The position numbers and the translations under genes are program-made. This document shows positions 28,382-37,423 of a DNA stretch of 64,000 nucleotides, piece after piece (position 1 is the first letter of the stretch; each line of letters starts with the position of its first letter). Under the pieces are notes generated by a model that saw nothing but the letters and a program-made list of their open reading frames with translations, searched no databases and was not told where the DNA came from. The DNA is from an uncultured Luteitalea sp. (lineage in GTDB: Bacteria > Acidobacteriota > Vicinamibacteria > Vicinamibacterales > Vicinamibacteraceae), in assembly GCA_934541105.1 (NCBI GenBank), contig CAKTDA010000001.1:973410-1037409 (forward strand), read 5' to 3'.

Positions 28382-29220
28382 TCCAGCATCGCTCGACGCA
28401 CGGCGCGGTGCGCGTGGGCCTCTGCCTCCTCCTGCTGTGCGGCGCCGTGCCGACGGCAGCCGCGCAGGAGGCGCTGCCGACGCTGACCGAACCGGTCAAC
28501 GACTTCGCGCAGGTCATCGACCCCGCGAGCCGCCAGCGGCTCGACGACCTGATCCGGCGCGTGCAGTCGGCAACGGGTGATGCCATCGTCGTGGCCACGC
28601 GCCCGTCGATCGCGCCGTTTGCCGACGAGCGCGAGCTCGCCGTGACGTGGTTCGAGAACAACGGCCGCGGCATCGGCGACAAGGAGAAGGACTCCGGCGT
28701 CCTCTTCGTGCTGGCTCCGGAGGATCGGGCCGTGTGGATCGAGGTCGGCTATGGTCTCGAGGGCGCGATCACCGACAGCTTCGCCGGGCGCACGAGCCGC
28801 GACGTGATGGTGCCGCTGTTTCGCGAGGGACGCTACGGCGAGGGGCTCGTCGCAGGCGTGACCACCGTGGCCGAGCGCGTCGCGCGCGAGCGTGGCGTGT
28901 CGCTCGGCGACCTGCCGCCGGCACCGCGCGCGGCGGCGCAGCCGAGCGGCGTCCGCATCCCGTTCTGGGTGATCCTGCTGCTCTTCCTGCTGTTCCTGTG
29001 GATCTCGAGCCGCGGCGGGGGAGGCGGCGGACCGGGGCAGCGGGCTCGGCGCGGGCGACGCGGATCCACGTGGGGTCCGGCCTGGAGCGGCTGGGGGCCC
29101 GGCATGACGACGGGCGGCTTCGGCGGTGGCGCGTTCGGCGGCGGCAGCTTCGGCGGGGGCGGCTTCGGCGGCTTCGGCGGCGGCATGAGCGGCGGCGGAG
29201 GCGGCGGCGCGCGGTGGTAG
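28378..29220 (+). CDS. TPM-domain (YgcG-like) membrane protein with glycine-rich tail
   Basis: 280 residues from a GTG at 28378 overlapping the upstream stop; an ATG at 28354 is possible. A signal peptide ends near TAAAQ (30), the TPM domain covers about 38-175 (VNDFAQVIDPASRQRLDDL, KDSGVLFVLAPEDRAVWIEVGYGLEG), one membrane segment lies at about 195-211, and a low-complexity Gly/Phe tail ends the chain. This is the usual YgcG layout, and such genes typically precede lemA, as here (next start 81 bases on). TPM proteins occur in the periplasm and have been linked to photosystem repair in plants and to respiratory-complex assembly; the bacterial role is poorly known. Confidence 0.92.
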   Translation: MIQHRSTHGAVRVGLCLLLLCGAVPTAAAQEALPTLTEPVNDFAQVIDPASRQRLDDLIRRVQSATGDAIVVATRPSIAPFADERELAVTWFENNGRGIGDKEKDSGVLFVLAPEDRAVWIEVGYGLEGAITDSFAGRTSRDVMVPLFREGRYGEGLVAGVTTVAERVARERGVSLGDLPPAPRAAAQPSGVRIPFWVILLLFLLFLWISSRGGGGGGPGQRARRGRRGSTWGPAWSGWGPGMTTGGFGGGAFGGGSFGGGGFGGFGGGMSGGGGGGARW

Positions 29221-29300
29221 CGGGGGACCCGAAATCGAGCATCGGACGCTTGAATGGGCAAGTCGTCCGTGATCAGCAGACAGACCGAGGAGCGACCGAC

Positions 29301-29867
29301 ATGACCCGACGATCACTCTGGCAGCATCTCGTGCTGCTGGTGGCAGCCCTGACGGTGAGTGGCTGTTCATACAACACGTTCACCGGGCAGCAGGAGTCCA
29401 TCAAGGGCTCGTGGGCCGAGGTCGAGAACCAGTTGCAGCGGCGCAACGACCTCATCCCGAACCTCGTGAGCACGGTGCAGGGATTCGCGGCGCAGGAGAA
29501 GGAGATCCTGACGCGCATCGCGGCTTCCCGCGAGAAGCTCGCGGGCGCGCGGACCCCTGCGGAGACGATCGATGCGGCAAACGAACAGAGCTCCGCGCTC
29601 GCGCGACTGCTCGTCGTCGTCGAGAACTACCCGCAGTTGAAGTCGGACCAGACGTTCATGTCGCTCATGGACGAACTCTCGGGCACCGAGAACCGCATCG
29701 CCGTTGCTCGCGGACGCTACAACGAGCGCGTGCAGGCCTACAACGCGCTGCGGCGCCGGTTCCCGTCGAACATCACGGCGAAGATCTTCGGGTTCGACGA
29801 GTGGAAGTACTTCGAGGCGCCCGCCGAGGCACGCGAGGTGCCGCGCGTGGATTTCTCGCCGAAATGA
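29301..29867 (+). CDS. LemA family lipoprotein
   Basis: 188 residues. The N-terminus has two arginines, a hydrophobic core and a lipobox SGC at Cys22, so the protein should be lipid-anchored. The rest is the LemA helical domain: SWAEVENQLQRRNDLIPNL, AARARL-type helices and an N-x2-I-A-x-A-R-x-R-Y-N motif near the C-terminus. It is paired with the TPM gene as in many genomes and overlaps the next gene by ATGA. Function is not established; roles in envelope signalling have been suggested. Confidence 0.93.
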   Translation: MTRRSLWQHLVLLVAALTVSGCSYNTFTGQQESIKGSWAEVENQLQRRNDLIPNLVSTVQGFAAQEKEILTRIAASREKLAGARTPAETIDAANEQSSALARLLVVVENYPQLKSDQTFMSLMDELSGTENRIAVARGRYNERVQAYNALRRRFPSNITAKIFGFDEWKYFEAPAEAREVPRVDFSPK

Positions 29868-32776
29868 GCCGGCGCACCCTGACGGCCGCCGCCTGCGGCG
29901 CGGTGGCCGGCCTGGGCACCTGGGCCACGATCGGCTCGATCGACCGCATGCAGGGGCTCGAGGGCCCCGTGCGTGTGGCCATGCTCCCGTCGCTGGCGAC
30001 GCTCGCGCTTCTCGGGCTCGCCGGCGCCCTCGTTTTCGTCCTCCTCGACATGGCGCTTGCGCGGCGATGGCCCTCGCCGCGGGTGTCCGCGCCACTCCTC
30101 GTCCTGGCTGGCAGCGGCGTCCTCGTGCTGCCGTACCTGCCCTGGCTCGCCGAAGCCGCACCCGCGCTGATGCTGCTCGCCGGTCCCGGTGCGCTGATGG
30201 CGTGGGGCATGCTCGGTGGTCTCGCGGTGTGGTCGGCCATCCTCGACGCCCGGCACATGCGTGCCGTCGCCACGTCCGTCGCGCCGCAGGGGCGCCCGGC
30301 ACACGAGTCCTCGGGCGAGGCGCTCGCCAGGCGCCGGCGCTGGACGACGGCCATCCTGCTTGCGTCCCTCGTGACGTCGGGCCTGCTCGCGAACCGGTTC
30401 ACGCGCACGCCGCTGTTCCCGGGCGGCGACGAACCGCACTATCTCGTGATCGCGCAGAGCCTCTGGCGCGACGGCGACCTGCGCATCGAGGACAACCACA
30501 CGCGCGGCGACTACGACGAGTACTTCCACCGGCCGCTCACGCCGCACTACCTGACGCGCGGCGTCGATCGCGAGATCTACTCGATCCACCCGATCGGCAT
30601 GCCCGTGCTGATGACGCCCGTGTATGCCCTCGGCGGCTACGACCTCGTCGTGTGGGCGCTGCTGCTGCTTGCCGCCATCGCGATGACGTCGGCGTGGCGG
30701 CTGGCGTGGGCCGTCACGGGATCGGCGTCGGCGGCAACCGTCGCGTGGGCCGTCGTCGCGCTGGGCCCGCCGTGGATCTTCAACACGTTCGCGGTCTACC
30801 CGGAGGTGCCGGCCGCGTGCGCCGTGGCGCTCGCCTTCGCGTGGACCTCGGGGTGGCACGCCCAGCGTGACGCGCATCGGCGGCCGCTCGACGTGCCCGT
30901 GTGGCGCTGGTGGGCCGCGGGCCTCGCCACCGCGTGCCTGCCCTGGTTCAGCACGAAGTACGTCGTCATGGGCGCGCTGCTCGGGTTCGTCACGCTGCTC
31001 CGCGCCTGGTGGCCGTGGCCGCCCGACGCCGCGGCACGGATGCGCGCGTTCGTGCGCACGCTGGCCGTCGGCATCCCGAACGTCGTGAGCCTCGCCGCAT
31101 GGTTCCTGTTCTTCAAGGTGATCTGGGGCACATGGTCGCCAGCCGCGCCCTACGGGACCCAGCGCGAGACCAAGCTCGAGTACCTGCCGTCCGGCGCGCC
31201 GGGGCTGCTCTTCGACCAGGAGTACGGCATCGTCGCGTTCGCGCCGGCGCTGCTCATGGTGCTGCCGGGCCTCTACGCCCTCTGGCGACAGCGCGGCGCA
31301 CGACGCCGGCTCGGCGCCGAACTCGTGATCGTCTTCGGCGGCCTCCTCGTCGTCGTCGGCGCGTTCCACATCTGGTGGGGCGGCAGCGCGATCGTCGGCC
31401 GTCCGCTCGTATCGGCCCTGCCGCTGCTCGTCCTGCCCGTGGCGGCGCACTGGACGGCCTGCGCCACGCAGCCGCTGCGCCGGGCGGCACAGCGCGTCCT
31501 GCTTGCCGCGGGCGTCGCGATGACGATGCTGCTCGCAAGCGCGCAGGGCGGCCTGCTCCTCGTGGCCGGCCGCGACGGGTCTTCTCAGGTGCTCGAGTAC
31601 CTCACGCCCTCGACGCCGATCTGGACGCACGTGCCGACGTTCCTTCGGCAGTCTCCGGGCGAAGCCTGGCCCGGCGTGATCCTCTGGGCGGGCGTGGCGC
31701 TCGGCGCCGGGCTGCTGCTCGCACGCATCGCCCGCGCGACCACGCAACCTGGATCGAGCGCGGCGGCAGCGCCCGCGGGGCTGCGCGGCGTCGGACACGC
31801 GCAGCTTGCCGCGTGGGTGGCGGTCGTCGTCACAGGCGCCGCCGTCTCCGGTGTCGCCGCGCGTGTGCTGCCGCCGAGCACGCCGGTGCCGGCACTCGAC
31901 GAGCGCGCGCGCGTCCGGATGCTCGACGATTACGATGCGGGCAGGCGTCCGCTCGCCATTCGTTACGATCCGCTCACGCGAATCGCGCCGGCGGCCGTGC
32001 CGGGCCTCTTCCCCTTGACGGTGCACGAAGCCGGGGACCGGCGCGAGGATCGCGCGACGCAGCTGTTCGGCCGACGGCTGTCGCTGCCAGCCGGCACGTA
32101 CGCCGTGGACATGCTGCTGCCCGCAAGCATCGTCCCGATCGACGCCGCCCTGGCGGTCCACGCCGGCCGCACGAGCCCGCCGCTGCACACATGGCCGGTG
32201 TCGCTCACGTCGCCAGGATCGTGGGGGCGCGCGTTCGCGCTGCCGGTCGACGTCGGCTTCGTCGGTTTCAAGGCCTCGGCGCCGCTCACCGAGGCATCGC
32301 CGCGCCTGCGGCTCACGCCGCAGCACATCGAGGACGCCAGCAACCGGCCGCGAACGCCGGCCGTGCTCGGCAGCGCCCGCTACGGAGCGATCGTCGTGCT
32401 CGTCCACGGTGAAGACGCCTGGCCCGAGGGCGACGGTCTCTGGGTTCGCGGCCGCGTGACGTCCACGCTCACCGTGGTGGGTCCTCAGGGGCCGCAGGGC
32501 CTGACGCTTCGTGCCGGTGCCGTGGCAGTGGACGTCGTGGTCGCGTGGCAGGACGGCGAGGCGCGGGTCAGCCTCAATCCCGGTCAGTCACAGGACGTCA
32601 CGATCCCTGCACCCGCCGGGTCCGCATCGGGCGATGACTCGATCGCGCGGCAGGTGCGCATCACGACCTCGTCCGGCTTCGTGCCGGCCGACGTCGAACC
32701 CGGCAGCCGGGATCGGCGCACGCTGGGATGCTGGGTCAGCCTGCACGTACCGCCGGCGACGCAATCGGCGCGATGA
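29864..32776 (+). CDS. Large polytopic membrane protein, GT-C (PMT/ArnT-like) glycosyltransferase candidate
   Basis: 970 residues. The N-terminal ~180 residues hold several helices, then the sequence FPGGDEPHYL (186-194) gives the acidic D-E motif expected in the first periplasmic loop of GT-C enzymes, followed by about ten further membrane segments to near residue 640. The C-terminal ~330 residues are soluble, probably periplasmic, with beta-rich sequence. GT-C enzymes transfer sugars from lipid carriers to protein or lipid. The start overlaps lemA (ATGA). The N- and C-terminal extensions are not ones I recognise. Confidence 0.75.
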   Translation: MSRRTLTAAACGAVAGLGTWATIGSIDRMQGLEGPVRVAMLPSLATLALLGLAGALVFVLLDMALARRWPSPRVSAPLLVLAGSGVLVLPYLPWLAEAAPALMLLAGPGALMAWGMLGGLAVWSAILDARHMRAVATSVAPQGRPAHESSGEALARRRRWTTAILLASLVTSGLLANRFTRTPLFPGGDEPHYLVIAQSLWRDGDLRIEDNHTRGDYDEYFHRPLTPHYLTRGVDREIYSIHPIGMPVLMTPVYALGGYDLVVWALLLLAAIAMTSAWRLAWAVTGSASAATVAWAVVALGPPWIFNTFAVYPEVPAACAVALAFAWTSGWHAQRDAHRRPLDVPVWRWWAAGLATACLPWFSTKYVVMGALLGFVTLLRAWWPWPPDAAARMRAFVRTLAVGIPNVVSLAAWFLFFKVIWGTWSPAAPYGTQRETKLEYLPSGAPGLLFDQEYGIVAFAPALLMVLPGLYALWRQRGARRRLGAELVIVFGGLLVVVGAFHIWWGGSAIVGRPLVSALPLLVLPVAAHWTACATQPLRRAAQRVLLAAGVAMTMLLASAQGGLLLVAGRDGSSQVLEYLTPSTPIWTHVPTFLRQSPGEAWPGVILWAGVALGAGLLLARIARATTQPGSSAAAAPAGLRGVGHAQLAAWVAVVVTGAAVSGVAARVLPPSTPVPALDERARVRMLDDYDAGRRPLAIRYDPLTRIAPAAVPGLFPLTVHEAGDRREDRATQLFGRRLSLPAGTYAVDMLLPASIVPIDAALAVHAGRTSPPLHTWPVSLTSPGSWGRAFALPVDVGFVGFKASAPLTEASPRLRLTPQHIEDASNRPRTPAVLGSARYGAIVVLVHGEDAWPEGDGLWVRGRVTSTLTVVGPQGPQGLTLRAGAVAVDVVVAWQDGEARVSLNPGQSQDVTIPAPAGSASGDDSIARQVRITTSSGFVPADVEPGSRDRRTLGCWVSLHVPPATQSAR

Positions 32777-32785
32777 TGTGATCCG

Positions 32786-33298
32786 ATGGTGACGTTCCTG
32801 CGCGAACAGTTCGAGGCCGAGCTTCAACTCAGCGGCGCCGTGCTGCAGTCGGTGCCGGCCGACGGACTCGACTGGCGGCCTCACCCGGACTCGTACACCC
32901 TCGGCCGCCTCGCGATGCACGTCGCATCGATTCCCGGCTGGGTGCCTGCCCTGGCGAGCGCTCCCGACTACGACATGGGCGCCGGCGGGCCAGGGCCGGC
33001 CGTGCCCGTCTCGCGGGACGACATCCTCGCGAAGTTCGACGACGCCACGGCGCGCGGCCTGGCCGCACTCTCGGCACTCGACGAGGCACGCCTGCGCGAG
33101 TCGTGGTCGCTGCTGCGGCAGGGTGAACTCGTGGCCACGATGAGCCGCGGCGAGGCCATTGCGCGATACGTCATCCGGCACCTCGTCCACCATCGCGGAC
33201 AACTGTCGGTCTACCTGCGGCTGCGCGGCGTGCCGCTGCCCCCGCTCTACGGCGACTCGGCCGACATGCGGCTGCTCCCGATCGGCCGCACGTCGTGA
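32786..33298 (+). CDS. DinB family metal-binding four-helix protein
   Basis: 170 residues, ATG at 32786, ten bases after the upstream stop. Four-helix DinB layout with the candidate metal histidines His45 (LAMHVASIPGW) and His132, His135/His136 in HLVHHRGQLSVYLR. The family covers bacillithiol or mycothiol transferases and uncharacterised damage-inducible proteins; the substrate thiol cannot be told. It shares the last A of its stop with the next ATG. Confidence 0.88.
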   Translation: MVTFLREQFEAELQLSGAVLQSVPADGLDWRPHPDSYTLGRLAMHVASIPGWVPALASAPDYDMGAGGPGPAVPVSRDDILAKFDDATARGLAALSALDEARLRESWSLLRQGELVATMSRGEAIARYVIRHLVHHRGQLSVYLRLRGVPLPPLYGDSADMRLLPIGRTS

Positions 33299-34833
33299 TG
33301 CGCGAGCGGCTTGTGCAGGCGTCGGCCCGGGCCTCGGGGGCGTTCGGGCTCGTGGCTCTCGCGATTGCGAATGCGGCCGGTTACCGATACGGCGTCGCCG
33401 ATCAGGCCTTCTACATCCCGTCCATCCTGCATGCGGTCGATCCGGGTCGGTACCCGCGTGACGCCGCACTGCTTGACGCGCAGGGCCAGTTGATGGTCAC
33501 CGACGAGCTCACGGCGTCGCTCGTCACCGGGCTCGGATGGAGGCTGGAACCGCTGCTGCTCGCAGCGCACGTCCTGAGCCTGCTGCTCCTCTTCGGCGCG
33601 GTGTGGGCTCTTGCGCGTCGCATGTCCACGAGCCGATGGACGGCAGCCGCGTGCTGTCTCGCCGTCACGCTGCGGCACCGCATCACCGAGACGGGAGCCA
33701 ATTCGTTCGAGGGCTACTACCATCCGCGGGAACTCGCGTTTGCCACAGGCGCCTGGGCGGTTGTCGCGCTGGCCTCGAACCAGCGCGCCTGGGCGTGGAC
33801 GTTCGTCGCGATTGCTGCCCTCCTCCACCCCACGACGGGCATCTGGTGGGCCCTGCTCGTCGGCACGGCGGCGGTCGTCCTCGGCGGGCGCACCGAGCGA
33901 CGCGCGGTCGCCCTTGCCGCGGGCGTCGCGGCGCTGCTCGCGGCGGCACTTGCACTGAGCCCCATCGCGCAGGAACGGCTGCAGGTGATGGACGCCGCGT
34001 GGATCCGGCCCTTTGCCTCGAAGGACTACGTGTTCCCGACCGCGTGGCCCCTCGCCGCGTGGATCGCGAACCTCGTGCTGCCGGTCGTTGTCGTCGGCGT
34101 CTGGCGATGGCGGGTTCGCCGCGGCATCGCGGCGCGCTGGGAGGCGGGCGTCTCGGCCGGCGCCCTGGTGCTCACGGCGACGTTCCTCGCGTCGCTGCCG
34201 TTCATCGCGATGCGCGTCGCCCTCGCCGTGCAGCTGCAGACCTCGCGCGTGTTCTGGGTGATCGACTTGTTCGCGGTGCTCGCGGCGGTCTGGGCGCTTG
34301 CCGAGGGCGTGCGTCCTGATGCGGGTGTCGCGGCTGCCGCTCGTTCGCCGCGCGGCACCTGGCGCGTGCGCAGGCCCGTCCTCGTTGCGGGACTGCTGCT
34401 CGTGGTCTCCGCGTCGCGCGGCCTCTACGTCACGCGCGTGGAGCATCCCGAGCGCGCCTTCGTGCAGGTCGGCCTCGTGGACTCCGACTGGGTGCGCGTC
34501 GGACGATGGCTCGCAACCCGCACGCCGCCCGACACGCACGTGCTCGCCGATCCCGACCATGACTGGAAGTTCGGGCACAGCGTGCGCGTCACGGCCCACC
34601 GTGACGTCCTGGTCGAGGGCGTGAAGGACGCCGCCGTCTCGCTGTACGATCGGGACGTTGCCCTGCGCGTGCAGGCGCGCCTCGAGGCCATCGGCGACTT
34701 CGACACGCTCGACGTCCGCCGCGCAGTCACCCTTGCCGACAGGTTCGACCTCGACGTCCTCGTCATCGACCGGGACCTGCCGCTGCGTCAACTGCACCGC
34801 GAGGGCAGGTTCCGCGTGTACGGATTGAACTAG
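33298..34833 (+). CDS. Polytopic membrane protein, unknown function
   Basis: 511 residues, ATG at 33298 sharing a base with the DinB stop; a GTG three bases earlier is equally placed. About ten membrane segments are seen up to residue ~390, starting after YGVADQAFYIPSILHAVDP, a loop resembling the first loop of GT-C-type and DUF6798-like proteins. The last ~120 residues are soluble and hold WLATRTPPDTHVLADPDH and a YDRDVALRVQ region. It may be an oligosaccharide- or mannosyl-transferase-like protein working with the gene at 29864, but no catalytic motif is certain. Confidence 0.7.
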   Translation: MRERLVQASARASGAFGLVALAIANAAGYRYGVADQAFYIPSILHAVDPGRYPRDAALLDAQGQLMVTDELTASLVTGLGWRLEPLLLAAHVLSLLLLFGAVWALARRMSTSRWTAAACCLAVTLRHRITETGANSFEGYYHPRELAFATGAWAVVALASNQRAWAWTFVAIAALLHPTTGIWWALLVGTAAVVLGGRTERRAVALAAGVAALLAAALALSPIAQERLQVMDAAWIRPFASKDYVFPTAWPLAAWIANLVLPVVVVGVWRWRVRRGIAARWEAGVSAGALVLTATFLASLPFIAMRVALAVQLQTSRVFWVIDLFAVLAAVWALAEGVRPDAGVAAAARSPRGTWRVRRPVLVAGLLLVVSASRGLYVTRVEHPERAFVQVGLVDSDWVRVGRWLATRTPPDTHVLADPDHDWKFGHSVRVTAHRDVLVEGVKDAAVSLYDRDVALRVQARLEAIGDFDTLDVRRAVTLADRFDLDVLVIDRDLPLRQLHREGRFRVYGLN

Positions 34834-34835
34834 CC

Positions 34836-35834
34836 TTGCCGCTCCCCTTCCCACCCTACAAACCCTCGAAGGCATGGTCCGGCGGCCACCGCATGACGGT
34901 CTACGCGTGGGCGAAGCGTCGGGTCCTGCCGCGGCTGCCAGAGCCCGAGGCCTGCTACTTCGACACCGACGTGGACGCGCGTGTGCTCGCGCACTGCAAC
35001 TGGCAGCCCGATCGCCGCAGCGCGCCGGCGCTGCTGCTGCTCCACGGGCTCGAAGGCTCCAGCCTGGCGCACTACATGCGCGGGATCGCCGAGAAGGCCT
35101 GGGGACGCGGCTTCAGCGTGGTGCGCCTCAACCAGCGCAACTGCGGCGGCACCGAGGCGCTCTCCCGCGGCCTGTATCACTCGGGGCTCACGCACGACCC
35201 GCTCTTCCTGCTGCGGCACCTGATCGACGATGAGCGCGTGCCGGCGGTTGTCGTTGCCGGCTACTCGCTCGGCGGCAACCTCACGCTCAAGCTCGCGGGG
35301 GACCTCGGGGCCGAGGCACCGCCCCAGTTGCGTGCCGTCTGCGCCGTCTCGCCGACGATGGACCTCGCGTTGTGCGTGGATGCCCTCGAGCGCCGGTCGA
35401 ACCTGCTCTACCAGTTCAACTTCATGCGCAACCTGCGCGGGCGGATGCGGCGCAAGGCGGCGCTCTTCCCGGACGTCTACGACCTCGCGCGCCTGAAGGG
35501 GGTGTGGACGGTTCGCGGCTTCGATGATGCGTACACGGCGCCGTTGAGCGGCTTCGGCAATGCCGCCCGGTACTACCGGGAGGCGTCGAGCCTGCGCGTC
35601 GTCGATCGCATCCGCGTGCCGGCGCTCGTCCTCACCGCGGCCAACGACCCCTTCGTGCCGCCCGAGCAGTTCAGGCGACCCGAAGTGACAGGCAATCCCG
35701 ACGTCCGCGTGGTCGTCACCGACGATGGCGGGCATTGCGCGTTCGTGAGCGAGCCGGATCCCGCGCATGACGGCTACTGGGCCGAGCACGCGGTGGTGCG
35801 GTGGGCGGAACACCACGCGTCCGTGATCGCGTAG
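34836..35834 (+). CDS. YheT-like alpha/beta hydrolase
   Basis: 332 residues, TTG start at 34836, two bases after the upstream stop; the early sequence FPPYKPSKAWSGGHRMT corresponds to the conserved YheT N-terminus, which supports this far-upstream start. The nucleophile is Ser144 in GYSLGGN, with Asp271 (TAANDPFVP) and His300 (GGHCAF) completing the triad. The NQRNCGG segment is also typical. YheT-type proteins act on acyl esters, with poorly known physiological substrates. It ends the plus-strand run. Confidence 0.9.
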   Translation: MPLPFPPYKPSKAWSGGHRMTVYAWAKRRVLPRLPEPEACYFDTDVDARVLAHCNWQPDRRSAPALLLLHGLEGSSLAHYMRGIAEKAWGRGFSVVRLNQRNCGGTEALSRGLYHSGLTHDPLFLLRHLIDDERVPAVVVAGYSLGGNLTLKLAGDLGAEAPPQLRAVCAVSPTMDLALCVDALERRSNLLYQFNFMRNLRGRMRRKAALFPDVYDLARLKGVWTVRGFDDAYTAPLSGFGNAARYYREASSLRVVDRIRVPALVLTAANDPFVPPEQFRRPEVTGNPDVRVVVTDDGGHCAFVSEPDPAHDGYWAEHAVVRWAEHHASVIA

Positions 35835-35847
35835 GCGTCGACGGCGA

Positions 35848-35869
35848 GCGTCGATCCGAAGATCGACGC
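35848..35869. terminator. Hairpin in convergent gap, possible terminator
   Basis: Perfect arms GCGTCGATC (35848-35856) and GATCGACGC (35861-35869) around a 4-base loop, 13 bases after the hydrolase stop. No T-run follows. An alternative pairing with an upstream GGCGTCGA copy is possible. Confidence 0.5.
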
Positions 35870-35901
35870 CTGCGGATTTCGTGGTGGCGGGCGCGTCACG
35901 C

Positions 35902-35945
35902 AGGCGCCGGACTTGTCCGACGTTCGGCGGTTCCGCCGGACAAGT
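35902..35945. repeat. REP-like palindromic block
   Basis: Starts with a 16-base word also present at 6097-6112. The 9-base arms ACTTGTCCG (35911-35919) and CGGACAAGT (35937-35945) enclose a 17-base loop, which overlaps a second hairpin, CGGCGG/CCGCCG; the two cannot form together. It lies between two convergent genes and ends at the stop codon of the DUF72 gene. Confidence 0.55.
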
Positions 35946-36647
35946 TCAGGCCTGGAGCTTCGACTTGAACAACGCGGCGAACTCCGGGCCCTTCCCTTCG
36001 TCCTCGTGCTTGAAATAGACGAACGTCTCGCGCCATCCGTCCTGCTGGCCGCCGACCCAGTCGGCCCAGCGGGCGATGTCGTCCTCGCCGTAGCCCTCGT
36101 CACGCAGGCGCAGGTAGCCGTAGTCGGCGGTGGACACGAGGGGCGTGTGTCGCTCGGGGCTGTCGGCGAGGCACAGCGCGAGGTTCCGGCGCCGCAGCAT
36201 CTCGTAGATTTCGTCGGTCCACCACGACTCGTGACGGAACTCGAAGGCCACGCGCAGCGCGGGCGGCAGTTCGTCGATGAACGCCTGCAGGCGCGCCGAG
36301 TCGCACTTGAAGGTCGGCCCGAGCTGCACGAGCACGCACCCGAGCTGGGTGCCGAGCCCGTTGGCCGCGGCGCAGAAGGCCCTGAGCGGATCGACGACGT
36401 CCTGCAGCCGCCGGTCGTGCGTGATGCGCTTGGGCGTCTTGAGCGTGAAGGTGAAGCTGCCGGGCACCTGTGCCGCCCAGCCCTCGACGAGCGCCGCGGT
36501 GGGCATGCGGTAGAACGTGTAATTGATTTCCACCGTGTCGAAGATGCCTGCATAGTAGGGCAGCATCGCCTTGGCGGCGATCTTCTCCGGGTAGAACCGG
36601 CCCTTCCACTCGGGGTAGTTGTAACCGGACGTGCCGACGTGAATCAT
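35946..36647 (-). CDS. DUF72 (YecE-like) TIM-barrel protein
   Basis: 233 residues from the ATG at 36647 (MIHVGTSGYNYPEWKG), with AGGAG just ahead; a start at 36677 would overlap the divergent gene. VGTSGYNYPEWKGRFYP, VEINYTFYRMP, and FEFRHESWW are the conserved DUF72 motifs, and FVYFKHEDEGKGP is the usual C-terminal region (here H-E-D-E in place of the common N-N-D). Function unknown; some relatives are linked to DNA repair or RNA processing. Confidence 0.9.
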   Translation of the reverse strand: MIHVGTSGYNYPEWKGRFYPEKIAAKAMLPYYAGIFDTVEINYTFYRMPTAALVEGWAAQVPGSFTFTLKTPKRITHDRRLQDVVDPLRAFCAAANGLGTQLGCVLVQLGPTFKCDSARLQAFIDELPPALRVAFEFRHESWWTDEIYEMLRRRNLALCLADSPERHTPLVSTADYGYLRLRDEGYGEDDIARWADWVGGQQDGWRETFVYFKHEDEGKGPEFAALFKSKLQA

Positions 36648-36670
36648 CTGCTCCTGCCCATGGTCCGCTG

Positions 36671-37423
36671 ATGCCATCGTGCCGCTTCACGCCGCGCGAA
36701 CGGCGCCTCGTCGCCCGCCTGCGCACGCCGCTCCAGGTGCAGCGCTGGCTCAACACGCTGCCCTACAACACCGAGCCGGACGGCGAGACGCAGCGATCGT
36801 TCCGCACCGTCGTGGCCCGCGGCAGCGCGCACTGCATGGAAGCCGCGGTGAGCGCCGCCACGATCCTGGAGGTCCACGGCTGGCCGCCGCTCGTGATGAG
36901 CCTCGAGTCCGAGGACAAGCTCGATCACGTCGTCTTCGTGTACCGCACGCGGACGGGCTGGGGCAGCATCGCCCGATCGCGGGACCCGGGCCTGCACGGC
37001 CGCCGGCCCGTGTTCCGGACGCTGCGCGACCTGGCCTGCAGCTACATCGAGCCTTACGTCGATCACTCTGGCCGCATCACCGGCTACGGAGTGCTCGACC
37101 TCCGGGCGCTCGATCCCTACGACTGGCGGTGCTCGACGCGGAACCTGTGGCACGTCGAGAACGCGCTGATCGAACTGCCGCACCGGCCCATCGCCAGCGC
37201 CGATGCGCGTATCGACGCGCTGCGGCGCCGGTACCACGCCTTCATGCGGGCGCACCCCGGGTTCAAGCCCCTGTACTACGTCGGGCAGCACCGCTGGCAT
37301 CCGCTGCCACCGGTGTTTGCCGCGTCCGTCCGGCTGGCGCGCACGCTGGCGGCGCGTCGCGATGCGGGCACGCACGGCCGGCCGCGCGTCAATCGAGATC
37401 GAACGCGCGCTCGGGGCGGGTGA
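36671..37423 (+). CDS. Transglutaminase-like conserved protein of unknown function
   Basis: 250 residues, ATG at 36671, 23 bases from the divergent DUF72 start. GSAHCMEAAVSAATILEVHG (51-70) followed by EDKLDHVVFVYR gives Cys55 and His86 next to Asp85, an arrangement like a transglutaminase-type cysteine peptidase, and TGWGSIARSRDPGLHGR continues the same fold. Relatives that I recall are unnamed. No signal peptide. The last ~35 bases overlap the opposite-strand zinc-ribbon gene. It might cleave or cross-link a peptide; this is untested. Confidence 0.7.
   Translation: MPSCRFTPRERRLVARLRTPLQVQRWLNTLPYNTEPDGETQRSFRTVVARGSAHCMEAAVSAATILEVHGWPPLVMSLESEDKLDHVVFVYRTRTGWGSIARSRDPGLHGRRPVFRTLRDLACSYIEPYVDHSGRITGYGVLDLRALDPYDWRCSTRNLWHVENALIELPHRPIASADARIDALRRRYHAFMRAHPGFKPLYYVGQHRWHPLPPVFAASVRLARTLAARRDAGTHGRPRVNRDRTRARGG

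Noticed and set aside
29100..29217. Gly-rich tandem repeat in DNA
   Set aside because: It is the coding sequence of the low-complexity tail of the TPM protein, a normal feature of that family.
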